Source: Pseudomonadota bacterium
GTDB lineage: Bacteria; Desulfobacterota; Desulfarculia; Adiutricales; JAGVGV01
NCBI GenBank assembly: GCA_018830135.1
Contig: JAHJTB010000529.1
Span: 1 to 36,740 of the forward strand
Length of the DNA: 36,740 nt
Reading direction: 5' to 3'
Position numbers and translations under genes: made by a program. A model generated the notes under the pieces. The model worked only from the letters and a program-made list of their open reading frames with translations. It ran no database searches and had not been told where the DNA came from. This document shows, piece by piece, positions 24,785 through 33,805 of the stretch (within the stretch, counting starts at the first letter, position 1; every line of letters starts with the position of its first letter).

Positions 24785-27700
24785 ATGGGAGATAATCCCG
24801 CCTACGAAGATCTGCTGAAAAGGGTCGAGGCCCTCGAGGCGGAAAACCGGGCGCTCAAAAGTGTCGAGGAACGGTTCCGCCTCTTCGCCGAGCACCTCGA
24901 CGCCGTTTTCTGGACCGGTTCCCCCAAGTTGACGAAAATGTACTACATTAGCCCGGGATTTGAAAAGATTTGGGGCCGGCCCCCGGACCCGGTCTACCAT
25001 TCACCTTCAGTCCTTCTGGATTACATATATCCGGACGACCGGGAATTCGCCGAACGGACCATCCGTGACAGCCAGTCCGGCCGCTGGGATATCGAATATC
25101 GAATTGTCAGGCCCGACGGCACGGATCGCTGGATTCGCGACCGGGGCCTGCCCCTGCTCGGGGCGAATGGAAGGACCGCCCAACTGGTCGGGGTGATCAC
25201 GGACGAGACGGACCGGAAAATGGCCGAGTTGGCCCTGGCCGAACAGGAGGAGTTGTACAAGAACATCCTCGAGTCCATGACCGAAGGGGTCCTGGCCCTC
25301 GATACGAACTACCGCTACACCCTTTACAACCCCGCCATGGAACGAATCTCCAAGATTCCCCGCGATCAACTCGTGGGGACGGACCGTACGCTTTGGGAGG
25401 TCTTCCCGAAGTACGACAAACGGGGCATCGAGCATATTGTCAAGGGGGCCATGGACGGACGGGCCGGGCACGCGGAAAGCATCCCCTATCAACTCGCTGA
25501 CGGGACCCGGGGCTGGACCGACGAGACCTTCGTCCCCCTCCGGTCCGCCGGAGGCGAGATACGCGGCGTGGTGGCCGTGGTTCGGGAAGTCACCTTGCAA
25601 AAGCTGGCCGCGGACGAACTCCGGGCGGCCCGGGAGGAGTTGGAACAGCGGGTCCTGGATCGGACCCGGGAACTGGTCGAGGCCAACGAGCGCCTTGAGG
25701 CCGAGATCGAGGAACGGACCCGGGCCCAGGAGGAACTCGTCCGGCTGCGCCAGGCCGTGGACGGGGCCATGGACGCCATCAGCCTCTCCGATGCCCCGAA
25801 CCATATGCAGTATGCCAACCAGTCCTTCATCGATTTGACGGGCTACGATCTCGAGTCCATGAACCGGGCCGGCGGCCCTGTGGTCCTGCACGACCCGTCC
25901 AATCATCAGGAAATCAGAGCCAGCATCTACGGACCGACCAGATACTGGCAGGGGGAGTCCGAAATCAGGACCCGGGACGGTCGCAGGATTCCGGTGGAGA
26001 TGAAGGTCAGCCGTATCACCCCCCCCGCGGGCGAAATGAGAGGCGTCTTCGCGGTTACTCGGGACATCAGCGAACGAAAAGAGGCCGAAAACAAGCTCCG
26101 GGACAGCATGGAGCGCTATGGCGCGCTTTTCAACGGGATCACCGACGCGGTTCTGGTCCATATGCTGGACGAATCAGGCCGCTCCCGGATGATCGACGCC
26201 AACGACGTGGCCTGCCGCATACTGGGCTACAACCGGGAGGAACTGCTGGACCTGACCTCGGAAGACATCGTGGCGCCCGAATCGGTCGTGGACCTGGAGG
26301 CGGTCAGGCGCGATCTTTTGGCCGACCGCCGGGTCCTGTTCGAGCAACAAATCGTCCGCAAGGACGGGACCCGGATTCCCGTCGAAGTTCACGCCCGGCT
26401 GATTGAGTTGGACGGCCGGCCGGCCGCCCTGTCCACCATGCGGGACGTCACCGAGCGCAAACAGGCCGAAGCCGCGCTTCAGGAGAGCGAGGAACGGTTC
26501 CGGACCGCCTTTGAATTTGCGGTCATCGGCCGAGGCATGTTGACCATCGACGGGCGGTACTTGAAGGTCAACGAGGCCTTCTGCCGAACGGTCGGCCGGT
26601 CGGCCGAGGAAATGCAGGGACGAAGCTGGCGAAACATTGTGCATCCCGACGACCAAGGGCGCGTATTTGAAGCGGGCCGCGAATCAATCGAAGGCGGGCT
26701 GGAATCTTTCAGCATGGAAATCCGTCTGCGGCACAAGTCGGGCCGCGATGTCTGGGTCCGGCTCATGAACGCCTTGGTCCGGAATGCCGACGGCCGGCCC
26801 CTCTACTTTGTCGTCGACCACGAGGACATCACCAGCCGCAAGGCCTACGAGGAGATGCTCGGTCGATACGAACAGATCGTTTCCGCCTCCACCGACCTCA
26901 TGGCCCTGATCGACCGGGATTTTGTGATTCGGCTGGCCAACCGCAGATACCTCGAGGCCCATGGCTTCCAACACCAGGAGGTCGTCGGCCGGACCCTGGC
27001 CGACGTGTTCGGGGAGAAGATTTTCAACCAAGAGGTCCGCCAACGTTTCCAGCGCTGTCTGGACGGCGAAACGATCCATTTCAGGACCTGGTTCCACTTT
27101 GCCGGCACCGGCCGGCGCTACATGGACGTCAGCTACTCCCCCTACCCGGGCCCGGACGGACGCCCTGTCGGGGCGGTGGTCAACTGGCGGGACGTCACCG
27201 ATAGCAAGAACCTGGAGGACCAGCTCGCCCAGGCCCAGAAAATCGAATCCGTCGGGACCCTGGCCGGCGGCATCGCCCACGACTTCAACAACATGCTTCA
27301 GGCCATCGCCGGATACACCGAACTGCTCCTCATGGATAAGGAGGAGGACCACGCGGACCTCAAACACCTCAAGATCATTGAACAGGCCACCCAAAAGGCC
27401 AGGGGACTGACCCGACAGCTGCTGACCTTCAGCCGCAAAATGCAGAGCGATCTGAGGCCCACCGACCTGAACGCGGAAATCGAACAGATGGCCGTATTGC
27501 TCGAAAGGACCATCCCCCGGATGATCGAGATCGACCTCAAACTGGCCGGGGACCTCCGCCACGTCAAGGCCGACCGACTCCAACTCGAACAGGTCATCAT
27601 GAACCTGGGCATCAACGCCAGTCAGGCCATGCCCGACGGGGGCCGCCTGGTGATCGAGACGGGAAACATCTCTCTGGACGAAAACTACGGCCTGGCCCAT

Positions 27701-28366
27701 CTTGAAATCTCCCCGGGAGACTACGTGCTGCTCACGGTCACCGATACGGGCCGGGGTATGGACGACGAGACCAGACAGCACATCTTCGAGCCGTTTTTCA
27801 CGACCAAGGACCCGGGCCAGGGGACCGGGCTGGGGCTGGCCGTGGTCTACGGCATCGTCAAGAACCACGCCGGGCACATCCACTGCTACAGCGAACCCGA
27901 ACGGGGCACATCCTTCCGAATCTACCTGCCCGCACTGGAAGCGGGCGTCGCGCCGGTCATGGACAACCTCAATGTCTCCGCCAAGTTGCCGGTGGGCGAC
28001 GAAACCGTCCTGTTCGTGGACGACGATCCCCTGATCCTGACCATTGGCCAAGGGCTGCTGAAACGACAAGGCTATCAGGTCATCAAGGCCATGACCGGAG
28101 AAGAGGCCATCGAGATTTACCGGGAACAGGGCCGGGCCATCGACCTGGTCGTTCTCGATTTGAGCATGCCCGGCATGGGCGGGGTCCGGTGTTTGAAAGA
28201 ACTGCTCGAAATCGATCCCGGAGCCAAGGTGCTCATCGCCAGCGGTTACTCCAGCGAGGCCTCGGTCCAGGAAACGCTGGACCACGGAGCCCGGGGCTAC
28301 ATCGGCAAACCCTTCGGCCTGGCCGAACTGTCACACACGGTCCGGGCCATCATCGATTCGGAGTAA
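24785..28366 (+). CDS. Soluble hybrid histidine kinase with six PAS domains and receiver
   Basis: The 1193-residue protein reads, in order: a short coiled start; PAS1 (30-155), PAS2 (155-275), a coiled coil (275-325, [23 protein letters not shown] region), PAS3 (320-435), PAS4 (443-560), PAS5 (571-690), PAS6 (694-810); HisKA with [11 protein letters not shown] and phospho-acceptor His832; an HATPase domain (N-box [26 protein letters not shown]); and a receiver (VLFVDDDP near 1081, phospho-acceptor Asp1125 in [12 protein letters not shown]). No membrane helices are seen, so it senses in the cytoplasm; the PAS domains may bind haem, flavin or small ligands. The ATG at 24785 has only a weak ribosome site. 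There is no output domain and no adjacent response regulator, so its target lies elsewhere. Confidence 0.93.
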   Translation: MGDNPAYEDLLKRVEALEAENRALKSVEERFRLFAEHLDAVFWTGSPKLTKMYYISPGFEKIWGRPPDPVYHSPSVLLDYIYPDDREFAERTIRDSQSGRWDIEYRIVRPDGTDRWIRDRGLPLLGANGRTAQLVGVITDETDRKMAELALAEQEELYKNILESMTEGVLALDTNYRYTLYNPAMERISKIPRDQLVGTDRTLWEVFPKYDKRGIEHIVKGAMDGRAGHAESIPYQLADGTRGWTDETFVPLRSAGGEIRGVVAVVREVTLQKLAADELRAAREELEQRVLDRTRELVEANERLEAEIEERTRAQEELVRLRQAVDGAMDAISLSDAPNHMQYANQSFIDLTGYDLESMNRAGGPVVLHDPSNHQEIRASIYGPTRYWQGESEIRTRDGRRIPVEMKVSRITPPAGEMRGVFAVTRDISERKEAENKLRDSMERYGALFNGITDAVLVHMLDESGRSRMIDANDVACRILGYNREELLDLTSEDIVAPESVVDLEAVRRDLLADRRVLFEQQIVRKDGTRIPVEVHARLIELDGRPAALSTMRDVTERKQAEAALQESEERFRTAFEFAVIGRGMLTIDGRYLKVNEAFCRTVGRSAEEMQGRSWRNIVHPDDQGRVFEAGRESIEGGLESFSMEIRLRHKSGRDVWVRLMNALVRNADGRPLYFVVDHEDITSRKAYEEMLGRYEQIVSASTDLMALIDRDFVIRLANRRYLEAHGFQHQEVVGRTLADVFGEKIFNQEVRQRFQRCLDGETIHFRTWFHFAGTGRRYMDVSYSPYPGPDGRPVGAVVNWRDVTDSKNLEDQLAQAQKIESVGTLAGGIAHDFNNMLQAIAGYTELLLMDKEEDHADLKHLKIIEQATQKARGLTRQLLTFSRKMQSDLRPTDLNAEIEQMAVLLERTIPRMIEIDLKLAGDLRHVKADRLQLEQVIMNLGINASQAMPDGGRLVIETGNISLDENYGLAHLEISPGDYVLLTVTDTGRGMDDETRQHIFEPFFTTKDPGQGTGLGLAVVYGIVKNHAGHIHCYSEPERGTSFRIYLPALEAGVAPVMDNLNVSAKLPVGDETVLFVDDDPLILTIGQGLLKRQGYQVIKAMTGEEAIEIYREQGRAIDLVVLDLSMPGMGGVRCLKELLEIDPGAKVLIASGYSSEASVQETLDHGARGYIGKPFGLAELSHTVRAIIDSE

Positions 28367-28734
28367 ACGACCACCCCCGCGGGCTCATCTTTACCCACAT
28401 TTTTCCCTGTCGACGATGCCCTGGATAACATATTGATATACCACAACGGAAATTTATTTCTTGGCTCGCTCATAAGGCTCCCGCCTCCTTCTTTTTCACC
28501 GGTCACTCCCCAACGCAACTCACGATAGACAGTAGACCCCGATCCTTCCCCGACCCCTTGTTCTACCCGCCCCATTCCCGTAGGATATAGTTGTTGGAAA
28601 AGATAAGCCGCCCCGGAGAGGATGATCAAGGCCGGGAGCTGCCGCTTCCGCCCGAAGAGTTTGGCCCTGATAAGACGACCGGGCTGACCACTCATAAAAC
28701 CGGCGAGGGAGCAAACCATATTACGCCACTTGAC
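28367..28734. other. Non-coding stretch after the hybrid kinase, possible IS debris
   Basis: About 370 bases. Short frames on the minus strand give no family signature. It lies directly downstream of the last recognisable part of the decayed IS630-type transposase, where the missing C-terminal third would be expected, and may be rearranged element or flank. No clear terminator was found after the kinase gene. Confidence 0.4.
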
Positions 28735-29429
28735 AAGACATGACCCAAGGCATAGGATTTCCCATCTCTGGGGTGGGCGATGCCGGTAACGATCATCCGG
28801 GGGTGAGCGCTCTGGCAGGGCTGGCGGTTCTTCTCACCGATTTTTAGCCCACTGATGTCGGGGTCGAGGGTCGCCCTCAATACTGGTTTCATCCAGATAC
28901 TACAGGTCAATCTCAGGATCAGCCGGATAGACCTTGTGCTGCTGGACAAAGGCCTCTCGGGACTTTTCATCCTGACGATCGGGCCAGAATCGGGGAACTT
29001 TACGGGCGAAGCCTCGCTCATGAAACCAACGGACGACCATAATGTAGCCGATCTCTACGGAAAGCTCATCTGTGAAGTGGCTGTAAAATTTCTTGGCGGT
29101 CCAGCGGGACTGCCCGGCCAGTTGGGGGTTCCGTATGAGATCTATGTATGATTCGAGTTATTCGGGCTTGATTTTTCGGGTCCGTCCGGAGCGGGGGCGC
29201 CCATTGAGGCCGCAATCCCTTGTTTTTTGAATCGCTGAATCCAGGAAAGCATGGTTCGTGTGTCCACACTGAACTGAGCCATGACTTGTTGGGAAGGAAT
29301 TGATAGCAGGAGAGCCGGGATAGCCATCAACCCGATGGCGCTTTATTGGGTAGGCGCCGCTTTGGCCGCGAGCTCCAGTTCGCCCAAGGTGCAGTTATCA
29401 GGGTTGGGAGTCACCCGTTTCCTTGCCAT
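28735..29429 (-). pseudogene. Decayed IS630-family transposase
   Basis: Pieces in different frames join into one transposase of the IS630/Tc1-mariner group. It starts MARKRVTPNPDNCTLGELEL at ATG 29429, followed by an in-frame TAA. A helix-turn-helix segment follows (ALLLSIPSQQVMAQFSVDTR, then MLSWIQRFKKQGI). After a frame change come GRPRSGRTRKIKPE, a stop, LAGQSRWTAKKFYSHFTDEL and VVRWFHERGFARKVPRFWPD. Then a TAG interrupts the catalytic DL-stop-YLDET stretch before EGDPRPRHQWAK. A second frame change leads to MIVTGIAHPRDGKSYALGH. The rest of the DDE domain is not found. At least three stops and two shifts show an old, dead copy. It lies at the edge between GC-rich backbone and AT-richer genes. 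Confidence 0.85.
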
Positions 29430-29541
29430 GAGATAAGTCAAGCGCAGATTTCACTAAAGCACAAGATAAAAAAATGAAGCTAAAACGATATATTTTTCAA
29501 GAAGCGACATATTTTGAACGAAACTTTAGGAATAAACAAGG

Positions 29542-31602
29542 TTGACGTCAAACAAATCGAAAATCGTTTTCTTGGTCGCCGTTCCCCTGCTCTTGTCAAT
29601 CGAGTATTATATACTTGGCCCTTACTCGTACGTCAGAATTATCGATGAAGCCGACAGCCTGATTCCCCGCTTTCTGGCCTTTCGATCATTGCTGCTTAAT
29701 TTCGGTATATTCCACTGGTTTCCGAATTTGGTTTGCGGCGTCGATAGCTTGTCGAATGGGCTGGCCATTTGGCGGTTCTCGACCCTGTTTCTGCTAATAA
29801 AGCCCGGCTGGCTCGGATATCAGTTTTTTAAACTGGCTCACTATTACTTTGCTGCGTTTTCAATGTTCTATTTCTCGCGGCGGTATATGAAACTCCCCCT
29901 GTGGCCGTCGCTGCTGGCGGCAATGTTTTTCTGTATGTATCTCGACGACCATCTTTACACCTCCTTGCTCCTATCCCTATTCCCTCTTGTCTTAGCAATA
30001 CTACTGTCCATAGTACATTATAATCCGGTCAAGAAATATCTAATCGTCCTCATTGTAAGTACGTTCTATGCTCTCGCCTGCTCGGCAGCCAATACGGTCC
30101 CGGGCGTTGTTGCTTTCCTGCTTGTGTGGTTTCTGTTGTTCGACACGGAGAATTGGGTAGCCGGATCCAAAATGGCCGTCATCCTATTTGTGGTAATTCT
30201 CTTGTTAAACTGGCAGATTTTATGGTCTGTCCAGGCAAATTTGAAGATATCGCATCGCTCTCTCATGGACTATAACGGTCTGGTTGACAGCCCGCAACTC
30301 TATATCGAAAGCCTTCTTCGCCAGACGATACTGCTGTACCTGCCCTGCAATATGCTGATAGTCTTGATCGCCGGCTTCAGGATAAGATTTTCCACCGCTT
30401 TAAAAAAGCTGACCACAATATTCGTACTGCTGGAGCTGTTTTATGTTTTCCTGCCAGCCCTGAAAATACTGTTGAAAGAAATCTCGCCCGCTTATGCGAG
30501 TTACAGCTTTCATTTCGTTCAGTTGTTTACTCCGTTCTGGGCCGCGGCTCTAGCCGGGGAGTCTTTCAGCATCTTGATATCAAAGGCTCATGATACGGTT
30601 GACAGCAAAGGAGCAAATGTCGCGGCAGTTATCATTGTCCTGTGTATAGCCACCGCTCTGATTCAAAATGTCTACACAAGGGCGGTCAACCTGGGGCACT
30701 GGAGTATATATGGCGGGTTTGCCAAGCAGTTTGAAGTGAAGCCGATTGAGGCGCTGCAGGAGAGCGAAACGGCACCTTTCAGGGCCTGTACATTCAACAG
30801 ATATCTTCATCCCTCCATGATAAACGCCTATGGAATAGAAACAGTCGACGGGTATGCAAACATGTATTCCCGCAGATATAAGTACTTTTGGCAATATGTC
30901 ATTGACAAACGAATACGCAATGATCCTTATTATTTTAAATATTTCACCCATTGGGGAAACCGCGTATATCTCTTTCGCGTCGATGATAATCCAGTGCACT
31001 TCGACGACTACTATAATCTCAATCTATTGTCACTTGCCAACACGAAATATGTTATTTCACGATTCCCCTTGGTGCATGATAATCTCAGGTTGCACTATTG
31101 GAACGGGGAGTCCTTTCCCCCCGGCTGGAATTTGCAATCATCCTGGAGACAGGGGCAATATTGTATCAAGAGAATCATGAGTAAGGATTTACCGCTTTAC
31201 ATTTACGAAAATACACTTTGTTTCGAGCGATATTACTTTGCGGGCAATATTGTGTTCGCGAATGATTTGCAAACAATAATGCGGCAGTTATCCGCCTCGG
31301 GCATAGAATGGCTCCGAGACCATGTCTATATTGAGCAAAAATACGCGGCCGAACTGAAAAACAAATATTCAGCTCAGTCAGCCAAGGTGAAACAGGTAGT
31401 CAAAAACGGGCCGGACGAAATTCACTTGAAGGTAGACGCGCCAATACCCACAATTTTGGTGATTGCGGTCAACTACAGCCCCTACTGGACCTGTTATACG
31501 GATGGAGCGCCCGCGACTGTATTCCCGGCAAACGGTACATTCATGGGGGTCGCTCTCGAAGGCGGGCAGACGGACATAAGGCTGGTTTACAGCCTTAATT
31601 GA
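29542..31602 (+). CDS. YfhO-like polytopic membrane protein (GT-C-type fold)
   Basis: The 686-residue protein has about 10-12 membrane helices in its first 370 residues and a large extracytoplasmic C-terminal part. It ends with VNYSPYWTCYTDGAPATVF and GGQTDIRLVY, a terminal beta-domain signature seen in YfhO-like membrane proteins. An Asp-Glu-Ala-Asp stretch (RIIDEADSLIPRF, near 33-44) in the first loop resembles the acidic motif of GT-C glycosyltransferases using lipid-phosphate sugars. It may decorate glycans outside the inner membrane. The start is TTG at 29542, since no ATG occurs for about 100 residues; an AGGA about 10 bases upstream could serve as ribosome site. Base composition is clearly lower in G/C than the EPS locus, suggesting transfer. 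Confidence 0.72.
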   Translation: MTSNKSKIVFLVAVPLLLSIEYYILGPYSYVRIIDEADSLIPRFLAFRSLLLNFGIFHWFPNLVCGVDSLSNGLAIWRFSTLFLLIKPGWLGYQFFKLAHYYFAAFSMFYFSRRYMKLPLWPSLLAAMFFCMYLDDHLYTSLLLSLFPLVLAILLSIVHYNPVKKYLIVLIVSTFYALACSAANTVPGVVAFLLVWFLLFDTENWVAGSKMAVILFVVILLLNWQILWSVQANLKISHRSLMDYNGLVDSPQLYIESLLRQTILLYLPCNMLIVLIAGFRIRFSTALKKLTTIFVLLELFYVFLPALKILLKEISPAYASYSFHFVQLFTPFWAAALAGESFSILISKAHDTVDSKGANVAAVIIVLCIATALIQNVYTRAVNLGHWSIYGGFAKQFEVKPIEALQESETAPFRACTFNRYLHPSMINAYGIETVDGYANMYSRRYKYFWQYVIDKRIRNDPYYFKYFTHWGNRVYLFRVDDNPVHFDDYYNLNLLSLANTKYVISRFPLVHDNLRLHYWNGESFPPGWNLQSSWRQGQYCIKRIMSKDLPLYIYENTLCFERYYFAGNIVFANDLQTIMRQLSASGIEWLRDHVYIEQKYAAELKNKYSAQSAKVKQVVKNGPDEIHLKVDAPIPTILVIAVNYSPYWTCYTDGAPATVFPANGTFMGVALEGGQTDIRLVYSLN

Positions 31603-31668
31603 AACTAAAGGAAATCAGACGAGTTGTCGACCGACTAAAGATGATTGATCAGTACTGAGGATAGCTTA

Positions 31669-32031
31669 ATGCCAAATGTACATTCGGCCGCGACCATAAC
31701 TCTTACATACAATGGGCAGATCATTATTGAGGGGCAGATTCCCTCGGAGGGCCAAGTTCCAGCACCTTTTCCGGAAAAGATATTCCACTTGATTTCCCTG
31801 TCGCGGAATCCGTTTATCCTTTCCGCATTTACCTCGGCGTTGCTGGCTGCCCCCTGTTGGATGGACGTTATGACCGGGCTTCCCTTGAGTCATGCCGATC
31901 CTGATGTCCTCATCACCTTCGCGGTCATCCTGGCCGGCAGCGCCGTTTTCTTGGGCGAGCCCCTTACGGTGCAAAAGGCCATAGGCGTCGTCTTGACGAT
32001 CGCCGGAATAAATGTGGGATGCCAGGGATGA
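31669..32031 (+). CDS. SMR/EamA-type small membrane protein (lipid-sugar flippase-like)
   Basis: This 120-residue protein has four predicted helices in the pattern of the small multidrug resistance superfamily, closest to ArnE-like and EamA-type half-transporters. LPLSHADPDVLITFAVILAG (near 78-97) parallels the usual LPLSYAYP stretch, and FLGEPLTVQKAIGVVLTIAG (near 99-118) is the highly conserved end. The first helix is poorer in hydrophobic residues than expected (YNGQIIIEGQIPSEG) and two acidic residues sit in helix-like positions, so the copy may be drifting. ATG 31669 has GAGG 8 bases upstream. Its stop overlaps the methyltransferase start (ATGA), so both are one unit. Likely a dimeric inner-membrane flippase subunit. 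Confidence 0.7.
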   Translation: MPNVHSAATITLTYNGQIIIEGQIPSEGQVPAPFPEKIFHLISLSRNPFILSAFTSALLAAPCWMDVMTGLPLSHADPDVLITFAVILAGSAVFLGEPLTVQKAIGVVLTIAGINVGCQG

Positions 32032-32897
32032 AAAGATGCCTTTCCTGCGCCGCTTTGTTCTCCGGTGATAAGTTCGTGTGCCCGGACTGCGGGCATGCGC
32101 CGGAATGGAAGGAGGGTTTCCCTTCCTTCGCTCCTGGGGCGGTCTTGGAGAAGGACGGGTTCCCGGTTGAGGCTTTCGAAAACTTATTTGAAATCGAGGA
32201 CGGAAGTTTTTGGTTTCGCGCGAGGAATTCACTTATATCCTGGGCTCTGGACAGGTTTTTCCCGAATTGTTCCAACTTTTTTGAAGTGGGTTGTGGCACC
32301 GGGTACGTGTTGAGCGGCCTGGCTCGACGGCGCCCGGACCTGACGCTCGCCGGCAGCGACCTATATTTCCATGCGCTCCGTCTCGCCTCCAAGCGGCTTG
32401 GCAATGCCGTTGATTTATATCAGATGGACGCGGCGGATATACCTTTCGAGGCAGAGTTTGATGTCATCGGAGCTTTTGATGTGTTGGAGCACATCGAGGA
32501 TGACGAAGCTGTGTTGGCTCAACTATGCCGCACCGCGTCCTCTGGGGGCGGGGTGATCGTGACCGTACCGCAGCACATGAGGCTTTGGGGCGAGATCGAT
32601 GTAATCTCGGGGCACAAGCGCCGCTATTCGGTCGAGGCGTTGAATGGCAAATTCAAAAAGGCCGGCCTTTCTAGTATTTACCACACGTCATTTGTTACGT
32701 TTCTTTTGCCGGCCGTTTTCCTGTCCCGCCTCTACGGGGAATGCAGCTTGGACCGGGCGAGGCGAAGCCTGATTTTGCCACGACCTTTGGACGCGGCCTT
32801 GGAGGCGCTGATGGCGGTCGAACGCCGGTTGATCCTTGCCGGAGTTCGTTTGCTTTGGGGAAGTTCGCTGCTCATGGTAGGGAAAAAGAGGAGGTAA
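32028..32897 (+). CDS. Class I SAM-dependent methyltransferase with N-terminal zinc ribbon
   Basis: From ATG 32028 the protein has 289 residues. A CLSC ... CPDC pair (residues 4-7 and 18-21) suggests a small zinc ribbon. The methyltransferase core follows: FFEVGCGTGYVLSGLA (motif I, about 85-100), LAGSDLY (acidic end of strand 2), MDAADIPF, FDVIGAFDVLEHIEDD (about 145-160) and GGGVIVTVPQH. The last 80 residues carry a hydrophobic stretch near SFVTFLLPAVFLSRLYG. Members of this type methylate sugars or lipids in glycan clusters. The start is set by ATGA overlap with the upstream SMR gene; ATG 32019 would add three residues. The enzyme looks intact. Confidence 0.85.
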   Translation: MKRCLSCAALFSGDKFVCPDCGHAPEWKEGFPSFAPGAVLEKDGFPVEAFENLFEIEDGSFWFRARNSLISWALDRFFPNCSNFFEVGCGTGYVLSGLARRRPDLTLAGSDLYFHALRLASKRLGNAVDLYQMDAADIPFEAEFDVIGAFDVLEHIEDDEAVLAQLCRTASSGGGVIVTVPQHMRLWGEIDVISGHKRRYSVEALNGKFKKAGLSSIYHTSFVTFLLPAVFLSRLYGECSLDRARRSLILPRPLDAALEALMAVERRLILAGVRLLWGSSLLMVGKKRR

Positions 32898-32905
32898 TCA
32901 AGAAA

Positions 32906-32986
32906 ATGACACAGGAACATAAAAAGAACAAGAAAGTGGCAATTGTCCAGCCTAATTACATTCCTTTTAAGAGCCGGATTCGGTAG
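32906..32986 (+). pseudogene. 26-codon N-terminal remnant of a WbqC-family gene
   Basis: After an AGGAGG (32889-32894) a short frame begins at ATG 32906 and reads, after a Lys-rich lead, KKVAIVQPNYIPF, the very conserved start of WbqC-family proteins, which are found in glycan loci. It then changes to KSRIR and stops at 32984-32986. The expected next residues (Trp-Lys-Gly-Tyr-Phe region and the DD-rich segment) are not found in any frame nearby. The gene was therefore cut after about 20 codons, probably by the event that placed the convergent SMR genes next to it. Functional expression of the 26-residue peptide is unlikely. Confidence 0.75.
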
Positions 32987-33064
32987 CTCCACACATCTGG
33001 GTCTATGAAGGTAAAATTCAGTAATGAATTAATTACTCGACCAAGTGCGGTCAAGGTGAATGCG

Positions 33065-33406
33065 TCAAAATATCCGAAGATTGAATAAAGTCACACCAAT
33101 AATTATCAGTAACATTCCAAATCCAAAGTTAAGTGTCAGTTTTTCCTTGAAAATATATCTTGCCAACAAAGTAACAAATGGAAAAAGAAAAGGCAGGATA
33201 AAACACATACTTTTTAGCGACACCTTTGTAAATCCCCACACATTAAAAATCAATGATATTATCATGAGGAAGTACCCGATAAGCACGTATGAATTTAGAA
33301 CAATTTGAAACCCTGACCGATATCTAAGGGTGCCTTTTTTTAAGATGATGTGAGCAAAGGCCGCAGCGGCGATACTTGCGAATAAAGCAAGATAGCCCTC
33401 TAACAT
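33065..33406 (-). CDS. SMR-type membrane protein, partner A
   Basis: This 113-residue protein has four predicted helices (about 4-23, 35-55, 62-84, 91-111) and the small-multidrug-resistance layout: a first-helix AHIILKKG end, and YIFKEKLTLNFGFGMLLIIIGV at the C terminus, which matches the conserved GExLT-helix 4 region. The ATG at 33406 has CAGGAG 8 bases upstream. It overlaps the next SMR gene upstream by 7 bases (33400-33406). Paired SMR genes often make heterodimers, such as the ArnE-ArnF flippase for undecaprenyl-aminoarabinose. In this glycan-modifying context a lipid-linked sugar flippase is more likely than drug efflux. Confidence 0.75.
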   Translation of the reverse strand: MLEGYLALFASIAAAAFAHIILKKGTLRYRSGFQIVLNSYVLIGYFLMIISLIFNVWGFTKVSLKSMCFILPFLFPFVTLLARYIFKEKLTLNFGFGMLLIIIGVTLFNLRIF

Positions 33407-33723
33407 GTAGCGTTCTCCTGGCTACGAGTCATTACAATCAACCCTGATATTATGAAGGCGGTCCCAATAGCGTTTTCAAGGGTTACGGGTTCATGAAAAA
33501 GGAGAGACCCGCTGATTAGAATGAGAACAAGCGTCAGGCTTGTAAATTGAAACGCTACTGAGAGCGGGTAGTGCAGCAGGGCGCGTTGCCAAGTGTATGC
33601 CCTTATCATGAGCACTGCAATGGATATGTAAAGAAGGGGGGAGAAAAATAAACTGGAAACGGCCCCGCTTGATTCAAGCGCCAGGACCTTGAAAAGGACT
33701 TGGTTTGCCGCACGCAGGACCAT
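33400..33723 (-). CDS. SMR-type membrane protein, partner B
   Basis: From ATG 33723 the product is 107 residues and resembles SMR/EamA half-transporters: a first-helix end LRAANQVLFKVLAL, RALLHYPLSVAFQFTSLTLV near the middle, and LFHEPVTLENAIGTAFIISGLIV as the conserved last helix. The ATG has no ribosome site and leaves the first helix too short. The frame continues upstream through codons reading DPTFFFLISA, which would complete that helix, back to a stop with no ATG/GTG/TTG between. A run of nine T (minus strand) lies there. Either a rare ATT start is used or the homopolymer hides a shift. It overlaps partner A. Confidence 0.68.
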   Translation of the reverse strand: MVLRAANQVLFKVLALESSGAVSSLFFSPLLYISIAVLMIRAYTWQRALLHYPLSVAFQFTSLTLVLILISGSLLFHEPVTLENAIGTAFIISGLIVMTRSQENATC

Positions 33724-33805
33724 CGCCGAAATAAGAAAAAAAAAGGTGGGGTCAATATCAGCCTGCCTTTATTTTACTGGTGATTATGGTAATCCTCGCT
33801 TTCGG

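Noticed and set aside
28297-28719. 140-residue minus-strand frame after the hybrid kinase
   Set aside because: It overlaps the end of the kinase gene and the IS debris, with no family match; not supported as a gene.
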